Assembly (NCBI GenBank): GCA_000818945.1 | Contig: KN805408.1 | Location: forward strand, 220,682 to 284,681 | DNA from: Schizochytrium sp. CCTCC M209059 | Lineage: Eukaryota > Sar > Bigyra > Thraustochytrida > Thraustochytriidae | DNA length: 64,000 bases | Direction: 5' to 3' | Part shown: piece by piece, positions 38,400 through 48,035 of the stretch | How positions within the stretch are numbered: the first letter of the stretch is position 1 | How the letters are laid out: every line of letters starts with the position of its first letter | Translations under genes and position numbers: made by a program | Notes under the pieces: generated by a model | The model's database searches: none | Told to the model about the DNA's origin: nothing | What the model saw: only the letters and a program-made list of their open reading frames with translations

Positions 38400-40631
38400 A
38401 TGCCGCGGAGGATGAGGACGAGAGCGCTCACGAGGGTGACGCTGCTCGTGGCGGCGCTGGCGGTCGCGACCACGACCACGACGACGACGATGGGGTTGGC
38501 CGTGGAGGTGGACGTGGAGGAGGTGCGTGCGACTGCAAGCGCGGTAGACAGCAAGGGCATTCGCGGAAATGAAAGAGATGGGCAAGAAGAAGAAGGACCA
38601 GGAGCAGGAGCAGGAGGAGAAGGCCGTGAGCTCAATGGCATGGGATGCATGATCTGCTCGACACCGACGGCGCCGCCCACGGACCCGCCCACCAAACCTC
38701 CCACGGACCCGCCCACGCCGGAAGCGGCCACAGATCCGCCCACGGACCCACCCACGGATCCGCCCACGCAAGAACCCGAAGAGAGCCCAACGCCTCCGCC
38801 CTCGACCACCACGGAGGAAGAGCCAACACCAAAGCCGACCAAGAGGCCAACTGAGGCAGCCGCCTCGCCCGTTGCTTCGCCCATCCGCAAGCCCTCGCGC
38901 AAGCCCACGCCTCCTCCTGAGACGTTGAGCCCCACCAAGAGACCCACAAAGCCCCCTACGCCCAAGCCCACGCCCAAGCCCACGCAAAACCCTACCCGTA
39001 AAACACCGCCAGCAAGCCCTCCCGTCGAGGATCTGTGCAACAACGGCCTTTGGGATGAAGACAATGACGAGACTGACGTGGATTGCGGCGGTAAGATCTG
39101 CGGCGTGCGCTGCAATGCCACCGAGCGCTGCGTCGCAGCCTCAGACTGTGAGGTCGGACTTGCGTGTGGTTTCGCCTCAGGTCAGTCGCGAGGCACCTGC
39201 CGAAGAGACGTTGAAGTTTCACTCGACGCTCCCATTTGCGAACCCGGAAGCCCCTGCAGCGCGAGTGACGACGACTCTAGCAGCTCCGATCTTTGCGTCC
39301 TCACGCAAGAATTCGTCGAGGCGCGCTGTGTCGAAGATCCGACCTCCAAAATTGTCGATGATGACGAAAGTGAGTGCAAGTGGGCCTGGCGCTCGATCCT
39401 GGCCAGCACGCTCCTTGCTCTCTGCCTCGGTTTGAGTGCACTTGCCGGCGAAACGTCTCTCGTCACGCAGTCGCTGGACCTCGGTCAAGTCATTGCAAGT
39501 GGCGCCTTCCTCGTGCTTCCTCTCGCGCCCGAGTGCTACCTGTCCTTTGTGACAACCTTGCGCTGGTGCATGCTTGTCCTGCTCCCGATTCCTCACCCGC
39601 TCGAACAAGATGACGCCGAAGCTGCTGGCAATGACAGCGTCATCAATGGCACGCGCCGCAGGCTCGACGTCATCGACAACATTTCCTCTGGCGAGATGGA
39701 CTGGGAGAACCTTGGACTTTCGAGAATGGCGCGCGAAGTCGGCATCGATCGTCGCTATGTTCTTGGCGGCTTTCTTATCCTCCTCTTTGCTTTGATGCTC
39801 GTCTATTCGACCGCACAGATCATTCGCGCTCGCGGAGCGCACTGGCGAACGTGCATCCGTGAGTCTTTCGTGCGCTTGCCCTTCATGCTCTGTTATCCGC
39901 TCTTCACCCTCGCGGCATACACCATTTACCTGGTCTTTGTCGTTGATGCGGTGGGCGTCATGGCGCAGCGTGTAGGTCTTGCATTTCTCGCAGTGCTCGT
40001 CTTCTTCCTTAGCGTTGTGTGGTTCTTTGTCTCCTTTCGCCACACGCTTCCCGCGATGCCACCTCGGACCTTTCGTTCGCTCCATGCGGACTGGCGCTTG
40101 AAGCACCGTCTCTTCTGGATTGCCCGGCTTCTCAGCACCGCCTTCAAGGGTGTCTTTGTGGGTCTCGTAACGCAGCCAGCTCCGATCCAGGCCGTCCTTT
40201 TCCTCGTTGTTGGCGTGCTCTACTGGGTCGCGCTCCTCATCTTCATGCCTTACGAGTTCTCTCTGACCAACCGCATTGCGCTTTTTGCTGCTTTTCTTTA
40301 CATCCTCAACACGGCCATCCCTGTCATTTTCGCCATGGAATCTGTCTCCTTTTCGGAGGATGTCATTGATACTCTTGGCGAGGTGCAGATTTGGCTTAAT
40401 ATTGCTTCGCTGGTGCTCATGCTCGCCATCATTCTCAGCCAGATCATCGGAAAGCGTCGTCTCAAGAAGCGCGGCGAGCTCGTCAAGGACAGCGACAACC
40501 TTATGGAAAAGTCTACCTACGAGTCCAACCTTCAGCACCACGAGTCCATTGGCGTTTCCGAGACGCCTGCGGGTTCTTCCGGCGACGCGAACAGTGCCGA
40601 CCACGAGGAGACGCAGCTCATGCTCAACTAA
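38400..40631 (+). CDS. Multi-pass membrane protein, TRP/Flc-like, with Pro/Thr-rich and Cys-rich ectodomain
   Basis: The product is 743 residues from ATG 38400 (MPRRMRTRALTRVTLLVAAL), which gives a signal peptide; the frame is open further upstream without a better start. Residues about 75-210 are a Pro/Thr repeat region (TDPPTDPPTDPP, KPTPKPT). A Cys-rich module follows (CNNGLWDEDNDETDVDCGG, CVAASDCEVGLACG), resembling modules common in secreted proteins of protists and planctomycetes. After that come about eight to nine TM segments starting at WAWRSILASTLLALCLGLSA and a short acidic tail. Extracellular N-terminus plus multi-TM core resembles fungal TRP/Flc proteins; this assignment is tentative. 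Ion or lipid transport cannot be decided from sequence. Confidence 0.65.
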   Translation: MPRRMRTRALTRVTLLVAALAVATTTTTTTMGLAVEVDVEEVRATASAVDSKGIRGNERDGQEEEGPGAGAGGEGRELNGMGCMICSTPTAPPTDPPTKPPTDPPTPEAATDPPTDPPTDPPTQEPEESPTPPPSTTTEEEPTPKPTKRPTEAAASPVASPIRKPSRKPTPPPETLSPTKRPTKPPTPKPTPKPTQNPTRKTPPASPPVEDLCNNGLWDEDNDETDVDCGGKICGVRCNATERCVAASDCEVGLACGFASGQSRGTCRRDVEVSLDAPICEPGSPCSASDDDSSSSDLCVLTQEFVEARCVEDPTSKIVDDDESECKWAWRSILASTLLALCLGLSALAGETSLVTQSLDLGQVIASGAFLVLPLAPECYLSFVTTLRWCMLVLLPIPHPLEQDDAEAAGNDSVINGTRRRLDVIDNISSGEMDWENLGLSRMAREVGIDRRYVLGGFLILLFALMLVYSTAQIIRARGAHWRTCIRESFVRLPFMLCYPLFTLAAYTIYLVFVVDAVGVMAQRVGLAFLAVLVFFLSVVWFFVSFRHTLPAMPPRTFRSLHADWRLKHRLFWIARLLSTAFKGVFVGLVTQPAPIQAVLFLVVGVLYWVALLIFMPYEFSLTNRIALFAAFLYILNTAIPVIFAMESVSFSEDVIDTLGEVQIWLNIASLVLMLAIILSQIIGKRRLKKRGELVKDSDNLMEKSTYESNLQHHESIGVSETPAGSSGDANSADHEETQLMLN

Positions 40632-41035
40632 AAGAGAAAGAGGAACGGAAAAGACCCTTGGCAAGCCCAATACTCACTGAACAACAAACAAACAAACAAA
40701 CAAACAAACAAACAACACTCATTTTCATTTTCATTCCATTCTTTCAACACTGATCCCACCTTCGTAATCCAGGCAAGGCAAGGCAAGGCAAGGCAGGGCA
40801 AGGCAAGCAACTCAACTCAACTCGATTCGACTCCCGCCCGTTCATGCGTCCGCGAGGCCAGCCCTCTTCGTGCCGGGCGGCATCCACGTGCAAAGTACAT
40901 GATCCGGCCGTCGCCGCTCCTTCTCTTTGCAGCGGCGCCTTGGCTGGCTGCGGTTGTTCACGGCTGGCGGTCTGCACATCTGCCATTTTGTGACGTCCGA
41001 GCCTCGCCTCGCCTCGCCTGGGATGGACCTGGACG
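40632..41035. other. Spacer with (CAAA)n and (GCAAG)n repeats
   Basis: The spacer lies between the stop of the TRP-like gene and the start of the PLAT-phosphatase gene. (CAAA)n is at about 40682-40715 and a GGCAA/GCAAG pentamer array at about 40770-40807, with CCTCG repeats near 41001-41020. An out-of-frame ATG at 41023 precedes the chosen start. Confidence 0.6.
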
Positions 41036-42703
41036 ATGTCCATGACGACGTCGACGCCGACGCCCTCGTCGACGGCGGCGAGACTGCCGCCGCCGGGGAC
41101 CTCGAGGCGAAGGGCGCTGAGCGCGAGCGCGCAGGCGGCGGCATCGCCAGCGACGCCGACGTCGAGGGAACAGAGGGCGGCTGCCGCGCAGAGCCAGGCG
41201 GTGCGCAGCTACGAGGTGCGCATCACGACGGGCAATCGTCGCGGGGCGAGCACCACCGCCGCAGTTTACGTTCGCCTCATCGGCAAATACGCCAATACGC
41301 AGCGGATCGAGGTGCCCGGAGAGTTCACGCGTGACACCACCGTCGTTGCCGTGATCAAAACGCCCCACCCCCTCGGCAGAATCCGCATCGTTGAGGTTGG
41401 CCACGACAATGTTGGCGATCTCGGCGTCGGCTGGTACCTCGAGAGCATTGAGCTTATCGAGCTCAAGGACTCTGCCTCGACCCCTCGACCCCAAGAGTAC
41501 CACCATCATCAACAACAGCGGGCAGCGCATGGCACAATGCCCGCTCATCAAATACCCAACTTGCAAGAAGGAGATGTGGTAAGGACGCTCATGTTTCCTG
41601 TGCGACGGTGGCTCGGCAAATCAGACATTGGCGTGGGCAACTACCCGACCTCAGTGCAGCTACGTGTTGGCATCGCCGATTCCATGACTGATCCAACGAG
41701 CTTCATGCTTCCAGGCGCTCAACTCATCAAGGGAACCAAGGCCGAACCTTTTTTCATCAAGTGCGGAGCAGCTGCTTTTCCGCACCCAGAAAAGGTCCGC
41801 AATGGGGAACGTGGCGTCGTGAGGCCAGACATTGGCCACGCAGGCGAAGATGCGTATTCGATTGCTACGGTCCGGACTCCTGACCGCAATGCCCTCGAAG
41901 AATTGGGCAAGCTCAGGGCAGGGTCTCTCGTGAAAAGCAAACTCCCCACAACCGTCACAATCAGTGTATGTGATGGCGTCTACCAATGGCGAGATAAGGG
42001 TATTGATGCCGGCGAATGGTCGCGGCATCTCTCGCGCATGCTCTTGTATCAGGGTCAGCACCATGTTCGCGACCCGGACGCACAAGATTCGATCCAATCC
42101 GAGCGCTGGACGCAGAGCTACAAGGATCTAGGCCTCTCGCCTCCTCTTGTTCCACTCGCGCACCCGTCTGCAATGCTCAAGGCAGCAGAGGAACGCATTC
42201 GAGAGACCGAACACTTAGGATCTAGCACAGCATGCGTTGCCAGTCTGCATGGACTTGACAACATGATGTTTGTTGCCTGTCTGGGCGACTCTGGCGTTCT
42301 AGTATACCGCAAGAGCATGGGTGTCATCTTTCGAACGCCAGAGCAAGAGCATGCCTTTGGCTATCCTTTTCAGCTCGGCCATCACGACGTCTCAGATCAT
42401 GCCAGCGACGCTCTCGTTTCGCATTGTCGCATCACCTCGGGGGACGTTGTCATTGTCGCATCGGATGGTCTCTTTGATAATTTGTTCGAGTCTCAAATCT
42501 CCAAGATCCTCGATAAGCACATGGATACGCGTAACGCACAGCTCTGCGCCACCGAGCTCGCCTCCGAGGCGTATGCCAACTCTATCAGTGAAAGAACGGA
42601 GACTCCCTACTCTCACGCCGCAGGCGAAGAATTTAATTTGGTGTGGTGCGGTGGCAAAAAGGACGACATTAGTGTTGTTGTTGCTTTCATCGTCGACAAG
42701 TAG
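41036..42703 (+). CDS. PLAT domain fused to PPTC7-type PP2C phosphatase
   Basis: The product is 555 residues from ATG 41036. Residues 1-55 are low complexity. About 57-200 match a PLAT/LH2 beta-sandwich (SYEVRITTGNRRGAS, GVGWYLESIEL, LMFPVRRWLG), a domain that often mediates lipid or protein contact at membranes. About 235-555 match the PPTC7/PTC7 branch of PP2C Mg/Mn phosphatases: GEDAYSIA (Glu271, Asp272), VCDGVYQWRDKGID (Asp313), SSTACVASL, ACLGDSGVLVYRK, GDVVIVASDGLFDNL (metal Asp) and GGKKDDISVVVAF. The DGVGGW of PPTC7 is DGVYQW here. Known PPTC7/PTC7 act in mitochondria and mitophagy; no clear presequence is visible here. The fusion would target phosphatase activity to a membrane or partner; that is inference. 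An ATG at 41023 opens another, shorter frame. Confidence 0.85.
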   Translation: MSMTTSTPTPSSTAARLPPPGTSRRRALSASAQAAASPATPTSREQRAAAAQSQAVRSYEVRITTGNRRGASTTAAVYVRLIGKYANTQRIEVPGEFTRDTTVVAVIKTPHPLGRIRIVEVGHDNVGDLGVGWYLESIELIELKDSASTPRPQEYHHHQQQRAAHGTMPAHQIPNLQEGDVVRTLMFPVRRWLGKSDIGVGNYPTSVQLRVGIADSMTDPTSFMLPGAQLIKGTKAEPFFIKCGAAAFPHPEKVRNGERGVVRPDIGHAGEDAYSIATVRTPDRNALEELGKLRAGSLVKSKLPTTVTISVCDGVYQWRDKGIDAGEWSRHLSRMLLYQGQHHVRDPDAQDSIQSERWTQSYKDLGLSPPLVPLAHPSAMLKAAEERIRETEHLGSSTACVASLHGLDNMMFVACLGDSGVLVYRKSMGVIFRTPEQEHAFGYPFQLGHHDVSDHASDALVSHCRITSGDVVIVASDGLFDNLFESQISKILDKHMDTRNAQLCATELASEAYANSISERTETPYSHAAGEEFNLVWCGGKKDDISVVVAFIVDK

Positions 42704-43113
42704 TCGATGATGCTGGGTCCGTCCATGTCGCATGAGCGAGTCTTTGCAATTCTGCTCCGTAGCGAGCGGGATTGCACCAGATTGTACTGCGGTGCTCGTT
42801 GCTAAAACCGATTGCAACCACGTCTGTCTGCCCGTCAGCTACAGCCATACTCGCTGCCCAATAAAAGCGAACTGAGTAATCTACGCATGCTGGCTCGCGT
42901 CAACTCTGCTTGCGGGCTTTCGTGTCAAGTGAATGCTGGGCCAAGGATCGCAAACTTGAAGCAAAGTGAACTGACGAGCCAAGGGGGAAATGTGCTTTGC
43001 GAAATCTGACAAATCACCACAAATGATAATTCCATGTATAAACACACTTTGCTCTGAACTGCAGGCGTTTTTTGTTTCTTTTTAGTCACTTTGCCCTGTC
43101 ATCGTCATCAAAG
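42704..43113. other. Convergent 3' spacer
   Basis: These 410 bp lie between the stops of the phosphatase (+) and IQ-protein (-) genes. No gene, repeat or RNA is recognised. Confidence 0.6.
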
Positions 43114-46100
43114 TCACGTCTTGCGACGTGTCTTGCATCGGAGAACATAGGCGGCCTTGAGTTGGGCAGAAGGTGCCATGAGGGAGCCAATCGGAGGCAG
43201 ACGCACGCTTTCCTCGCGAATCTTATCGTCATCGTCGTCGTAATGACTTGCAGGGTCGCCTTTACGTCTACCCCGCCTACGGGATCTTGGGATCTGTTTA
43301 GCAGCCCCCAGGCGGAGTCGCGAGCGTTCTCTGCCTTTTGCAATCGAAGCTTTGTCTCCTGACATTGTACCCCCTGCCGCAGCTGCTACGGATCCTCGTC
43401 CGTTTGTGGCAGTCTCACCAGCCGCAAAAGCCATGGCAAGCTCCAAAAAATGTTCCTGGAATTGAGGTCGAGCGCGGAACCGTGTCCTGCATCCTCGCCA
43501 CCATGCTTGCACGGAGATTGCAGCTTGTTTGGTGCGTCGATAGCGCTTTCTCCAGATGCGACCTCGTATCCTCGCTTGCAAAAGGACTTCGGGTCGCCTT
43601 TGATGCCGAAGTTTGGCAAAGTAGCCCCGAACACATCGTTGAATAGTGCTTGCTGCCTGTCTCTCAAGAAAACATCGCTCAAGAAACGCAAGTCGCGCAC
43701 GCTCGGCACGTGTCTGCTGGACGCGACGGTCGATGAGTCGTCGAAGCAAATACGCGCGGCGCTGACGCTGAATTCGCATCGCCGAAGCAATCTTGAGAGC
43801 ACGCATCTCCTCGTGATAAAACATCCACGACCGCCAGCAGGAAAAGACGAGTCCGCGTAGTCGTCGCGTGCACATTTCGCGCACGCCACGCCTTTGCGTA
43901 CTTGTGAGGTGCCACGTTGAAAACGCTGTCGAGAGTCGAAGCTGCCGGATGCGCGCCAAAACGCGAGCCCGGAGAGCAGCAGCCCCGCATTGCTGTCTTC
44001 GTAGTCGCGCCACAATTTTCCGGTCTCGACGAGCTCGCACAATTTTCTGTAACATCTTTGCTGCAGCCTGTCGCTCGCGGTTCGAGGCCACTGCGCCTTT
44101 GTGAAGCAAATGCAAGTAACGCTGTCTTGCGCGCTGCTTGCCATGCGCGACCCCGCAGCACAAAATTGCGCATCGTCTCCATTGGCTGCCTATCTGCGAA
44201 TACTTTGCGTGCAGCTGGATTGCGCGCACTGCATGTTGTTCTTCGCCCTCGAAACGACTCGTTGCGAGGGCTTCATCAGCCGCGAGCTGCGCGAGTCGAG
44301 GGCGGCCAAAGGCAAACGCTGCCCGCCCCAAGGCATCAAGCTCTGTAAATTCCAAGACACCGCCGCGATCCATGGCAATCTCGAGGGCCGTCACGGCAAA
44401 GCCGAGTGCTCCTCGGCTCGCAAAGCGTACGCCTGCAAGTGCCCAGGGCTTTGCATCTTCCCACCATACGGACGAGGTGAGCCATTGTGTTTTGACACTC
44501 GGGTCGGCTTTTACAGCAGCGCGAAAAGCCGCATCGCGCGATTCCCGAGCCATCTCCGCGTCAGGGTCAGTAAAACACATTGCCACAGCAAAGAGATATT
44601 CTGCCTCGCGCGCACAGTGTGGCTCGCGCTGAACAATATTTTGCTCGAGAAGCTGGTACAAGACGTGACGAGCTCGCGCCGCGTGATCCGCACAAAGCTC
44701 TAGACCGGCGAGATTTTCTATAATTGGCCATGGAAGAGCCGCCAAAGGCCCGCCTTGTTCACCAGAGGTCTCATCAGTCGTTGCGACACTGCGGTCTTGC
44801 TTGGGTTCTTTAGATTCGCCACGAGACCTTTTCTTTCCTCGCCGAGGTTTATCTCCCTTTTTTCGTTGCGTCTTTGTCTTTGACATTGTGGGGGCATTGA
44901 CTGATGCAATTTGGACCGTCGTGGACCTCGAGGTGGTTTTCCCCTGTCGTTGTTGCGACTTGGTCTTTTTCAAGAGGTGATCGAAGTTGGTATCTTCGAT
45001 TTCTGCAGCGCATTCCGGAAATTTATCTCGACGTGCAAAGTCGGGATGATCGCAACCCAAGTCGTTTGCAAAAGCGACGAAACTTCGCAGCTGAGCGCGC
45101 GCAGCCCGGCGATTTCCGGACGCAAGAAGTATTCGCGTAGCCGTGCTGAATTGACGAGGCGTCCAATCGGACCAGGGTCGAGCAATCATTAAAACAGCTT
45201 TGACCGCGCGCAGAGCGCGCTGCAAGTATGACTTGCCTGCGAGGCCACTCTCTTCATAGAACTCCCAATTGATGCAAGCAATCGAAAGCTGAGCTGCAAA
45301 ATTATCCAAAGGCGCCTTCTCGAGAATGGCAAGCATACGCGCATGGTCTGGCCGATGTTTGGCGTCTTGGCCACAACGCGACGCAACGCCTTCATCGAGG
45401 ACTCTTGCAATCTGTTCGTACTGCTTCTCTCGAGGCAACACTTCAATTACGCTGCATAGTGCCGCCTCAAGACGGGCCTTGCGCGCCTTTTCCACGCGTT
45501 TGAGATGCGCATCAAATTCTTCACCGTCTTCCGGTGCCCATGTCACTTGACCGGGTAAAAGTTCATGTGCGAAAAAGCACTGTTGCAACTCTACATCCGC
45601 GTGCAATATCCAGCCCTCCATCGCCGTGCCGTACCGTAGAGCGTCTCTGAATCTTCGTTCGTTGCGAGCCCGAAATCTGCGCACTTGCCTCTGCATAAGA
45701 ATCACCGCGCGCATTTTCAGAAATCCTTTAACTTTTTCTGCGTGAAGACGCTCCATGGGGTCCACTGGCGCTTTGCTTTCGCAACCGTAAAAATCACCGC
45801 GAATTCCGCCAGGGAGTATGTACGAGGCCAAACGCCAAACCTCGTCCCCAAAAATAACAATGTTTCCCAGGCGAAGGTCATGATAATAACAAAGTCTTTT
45901 CGGTCCAAGAAACTCACTCGTGTATTCATTTGGGCCAGTTCTCTGAAAGCGAATCGTGTGTCCGGCAAAACTCGCCGGTGGGACAGCTTGGTCATTTTCA
46001 ATCCCGCCCAGGCGAAGCCTGTATATTGTGCGCGTCTGTGCTACGGAATGCTGTAATCGAAGGCGGTTCGCATATGCCTTTGATGCAGGAGCGAGCGTTT

Positions 46101-47589
46101 TTTCTCGCTCCAACCATTGTTCTCCTGCAACTGCGACGCCAATTGGCAAGCCTGTCGCCTCATCACGACGAGGTCTGAGAGGAAGCCAGAGTTTCTCTGT
46201 GCCCGCGTGACGACGTTTGAGCCGAGTCATATCATAGAAAGAAACACCTAAAACCCCATGCTCCGCATGAGAAACAATGATTTCAAGAACGGGTGGCACG
46301 TTTCCGCTCTGAGACTTGAAGACTGCGCTTGGTCCTCGCAGTGTCTCGAAGCCGAGACGAAATTCGACGCGAAGATCGGTCCACGTCGAGCGATGTTTGG
46401 TGGTGTCTTTGGAACCAATCATGACATCCTCGACCTCGTAGAGATCGACATCGTAGCTTTGACGCAAATGTGCGTCGAGTCGCTCCGAGACGCGAACCAG
46501 CGCCCTCTGTCGTTTCCCGAGGCAGAGTTGTTCCCATTCGATTAATTTCTCTGCCATTTCTTCGTGACGGCGTGCACTGTCGGCTTGTAACATGCTAGCA
46601 CGCTCTGAGGCTTCGCGCTGCTGGTCGTCGATACGTCTCCACGCCTCTCGGTACTGAGACGCGCTCCAAGCGTCTTCGTTTGACATGTTTTTGCTTTCAT
46701 CGATTGCGATTGCCACTTCGCGGCGGAAAACCTTGTCTGCGTATTGGCTCTCCACGTCCTCTCGAGCAAGCGTAAGTGCGCACTCGACTTCTCGTTGTCG
46801 CCATATTCGGATTGTTTCGCCCGTACATTCCTCGTCGCGCATCATGAAAAGCTCCTTGGTCTCATGAATTACTGATTCAGTTTTTTCGCATTCGGTATCG
46901 CCAGTTTCTGTAATTCTCTCCTTGTCCTCCTCATCTTTTTCAACGAATTTCTCTTGAACGCTTTCCAAATATTCTCTGTGTTGACTGTCATGGTGCTGAT
47001 GTTGAGTCAAGTCTTGGTTTGACGAACACTGCTCGATCTCTGTTGTGGTATCGACCACGTGAGCTACCAACTCACTTGAGACCACGGGCCTCTTTGAGAG
47101 GTTAATCTTCTTTGTCCCCCCTTTTCCGGTTGCAGACTTCCTGAGTTTCTTTCTCTTGGGTTTCGTATCTTTTGTTTTGGTCCTTTGCTCATCATCACGA
47201 AAGAGCAAGGCGTCTGAAACGGTAGCTGACAGTTTTGACGCAGCGGTCTCGAAGTAAATCTCGGCATCTCGTGAACGAGCATCTTCCTTTTCCATCCTTC
47301 GTGACTCCATTGCCTCTGCGCGAGCTCGAAAGCTTCGCACAATTTCGCATGCCTCTTGGCGTTGCGAGGCAAGAACCTGCTGAGTACTTTCAATCGTTTC
47401 GCGCCAGAACTCTAGACATTGGCCCTGAGAAGTGCTCGCGTCAGTGCATTCCGAGAGTTTTGCACCTACTTGGCCTAGCGCTTCTCGTCGCGTATTGGCC
47501 TCGAGCCTCGCGAGTCGCCGCATAGCCTTCCTGTGCAGTTTCTTTTGCCGCGGGAGGCTCGCCGTCAGCGAAAGCATCGGTGACGGCAT
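43114..47589 (-). CDS. Large IQ-motif protein with charged N-terminal region; 5' end uncertain
   Basis: The product is 1491 residues from ATG 47589 (MPSPMLSLTASLPRQKK). The N-terminal 450 residues are charged and helical, probably coiled coil. A middle region (about 460-640) with strands such as TIYRLRLGGIENDQ and CYYHDLRLGNIVIFGDEVW follows. Later come helical, TPR-like stretches with many Ala/Trp. At least six IQ-like calmodulin-binding segments are present: one near VILMQRQVRRFRARNERRF and five clustered at the C-terminus (for example AASTIQRCVRGYFAKLRHQR and AISVQAWWRGCRTRFRAR). Such proteins are common at centrosomes and axonemes; no family is recognised. The frame continues upstream into a poly-G stretch and an assembly gap with no further ATG, so real N-terminal sequence may be missing. 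Confidence 0.65.
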   Translation of the reverse strand: MPSPMLSLTASLPRQKKLHRKAMRRLARLEANTRREALGQVGAKLSECTDASTSQGQCLEFWRETIESTQQVLASQRQEACEIVRSFRARAEAMESRRMEKEDARSRDAEIYFETAASKLSATVSDALLFRDDEQRTKTKDTKPKRKKLRKSATGKGGTKKINLSKRPVVSSELVAHVVDTTTEIEQCSSNQDLTQHQHHDSQHREYLESVQEKFVEKDEEDKERITETGDTECEKTESVIHETKELFMMRDEECTGETIRIWRQREVECALTLAREDVESQYADKVFRREVAIAIDESKNMSNEDAWSASQYREAWRRIDDQQREASERASMLQADSARRHEEMAEKLIEWEQLCLGKRQRALVRVSERLDAHLRQSYDVDLYEVEDVMIGSKDTTKHRSTWTDLRVEFRLGFETLRGPSAVFKSQSGNVPPVLEIIVSHAEHGVLGVSFYDMTRLKRRHAGTEKLWLPLRPRRDEATGLPIGVAVAGEQWLEREKTLAPASKAYANRLRLQHSVAQTRTIYRLRLGGIENDQAVPPASFAGHTIRFQRTGPNEYTSEFLGPKRLCYYHDLRLGNIVIFGDEVWRLASYILPGGIRGDFYGCESKAPVDPMERLHAEKVKGFLKMRAVILMQRQVRRFRARNERRFRDALRYGTAMEGWILHADVELQQCFFAHELLPGQVTWAPEDGEEFDAHLKRVEKARKARLEAALCSVIEVLPREKQYEQIARVLDEGVASRCGQDAKHRPDHARMLAILEKAPLDNFAAQLSIACINWEFYEESGLAGKSYLQRALRAVKAVLMIARPWSDWTPRQFSTATRILLASGNRRAARAQLRSFVAFANDLGCDHPDFARRDKFPECAAEIEDTNFDHLLKKTKSQQRQGKTTSRSTTVQIASVNAPTMSKTKTQRKKGDKPRRGKKRSRGESKEPKQDRSVATTDETSGEQGGPLAALPWPIIENLAGLELCADHAARARHVLYQLLEQNIVQREPHCAREAEYLFAVAMCFTDPDAEMARESRDAAFRAAVKADPSVKTQWLTSSVWWEDAKPWALAGVRFASRGALGFAVTALEIAMDRGGVLEFTELDALGRAAFAFGRPRLAQLAADEALATSRFEGEEQHAVRAIQLHAKYSQIGSQWRRCAILCCGVAHGKQRARQRYLHLLHKGAVASNRERQAAAKMLQKIVRARRDRKIVARLRRQQCGAAALRARVLARIRQLRLSTAFSTWHLTSTQRRGVREMCTRRLRGLVFSCWRSWMFYHEEMRALKIASAMRIQRQRRAYLLRRLIDRRVQQTRAERARLAFLERCFLERQAASTIQRCVRGYFAKLRHQRRPEVLLQARIRGRIWRKRYRRTKQAAISVQAWWRGCRTRFRARPQFQEHFLELAMAFAAGETATNGRGSVAAAAGGTMSGDKASIAKGRERSRLRLGAAKQIPRSRRRGRRKGDPASHYDDDDDKIREESVRLPPIGSLMAPSAQLKAAYVLRCKTRRKT

Positions 47590-47612
47590 CAGCTGAGCGA
47601 GCAAAGACCTCG

Positions 47613-47665
47613 CCCCCCCCCCCCCCCCCCCCNNNNNNNNNNNNNNCCCCCCCCCCCCCCCCCCC
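47613..47665. other. Assembly gap: poly-C, 14 N, poly-C
   Basis: Twenty C bases, 14 N (47633-47646) and 19 C bases. The true length and content are unknown. The gap sits 24 bp upstream of the presumed start of the IQ-protein gene, so the number of N should not be used to infer reading frame. Confidence 0.95.
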
Positions 47666-48035
47666 TTGGCCGGGGCCTTTTGCTGGCGTGACAAGGCCAA
47701 CGACGTGCCGAGGTCTTTGTATCAGCACAAAGTATCTGCAAGTTCGTGCCGTCCGTCTTACCTCCTCGCGCGCGCCCTCTGCTACAAGCTAACTTTCTTG
47801 CTTCATTTACGTCCGCGCCGTCGTCTGTGCACTGTGGGAGGTGTGTACTTGGGTCTATCTCGTCGACTTGCTTGCACCGCCAAAAAGCAAAGGAAATCAA
47901 GGAGAGATGAGAAGACAGGAACAACGCGCGATTGAACTTTGTTTTGTCACACGAATACCTAGTTGTACAGATGCCGGCGCCGCTGCTGCTGGCTGCTGTT
48001 GCTGCTATATGTCCTTGCAAAAGAAGAGGCCAAGA
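47666..48035. other. Spacer downstream of the 391-residue gene
   Basis: This is the 5' region of the IQ-protein gene and the 3' flank of the 391-residue gene. Nothing else is recognised. Confidence 0.5.

Noticed and set aside
39219..40670. 483-residue minus-strand frame
   Set aside because: Antisense to a multi-TM gene; its charged composition mirrors the hydrophobic codons of the real frame.
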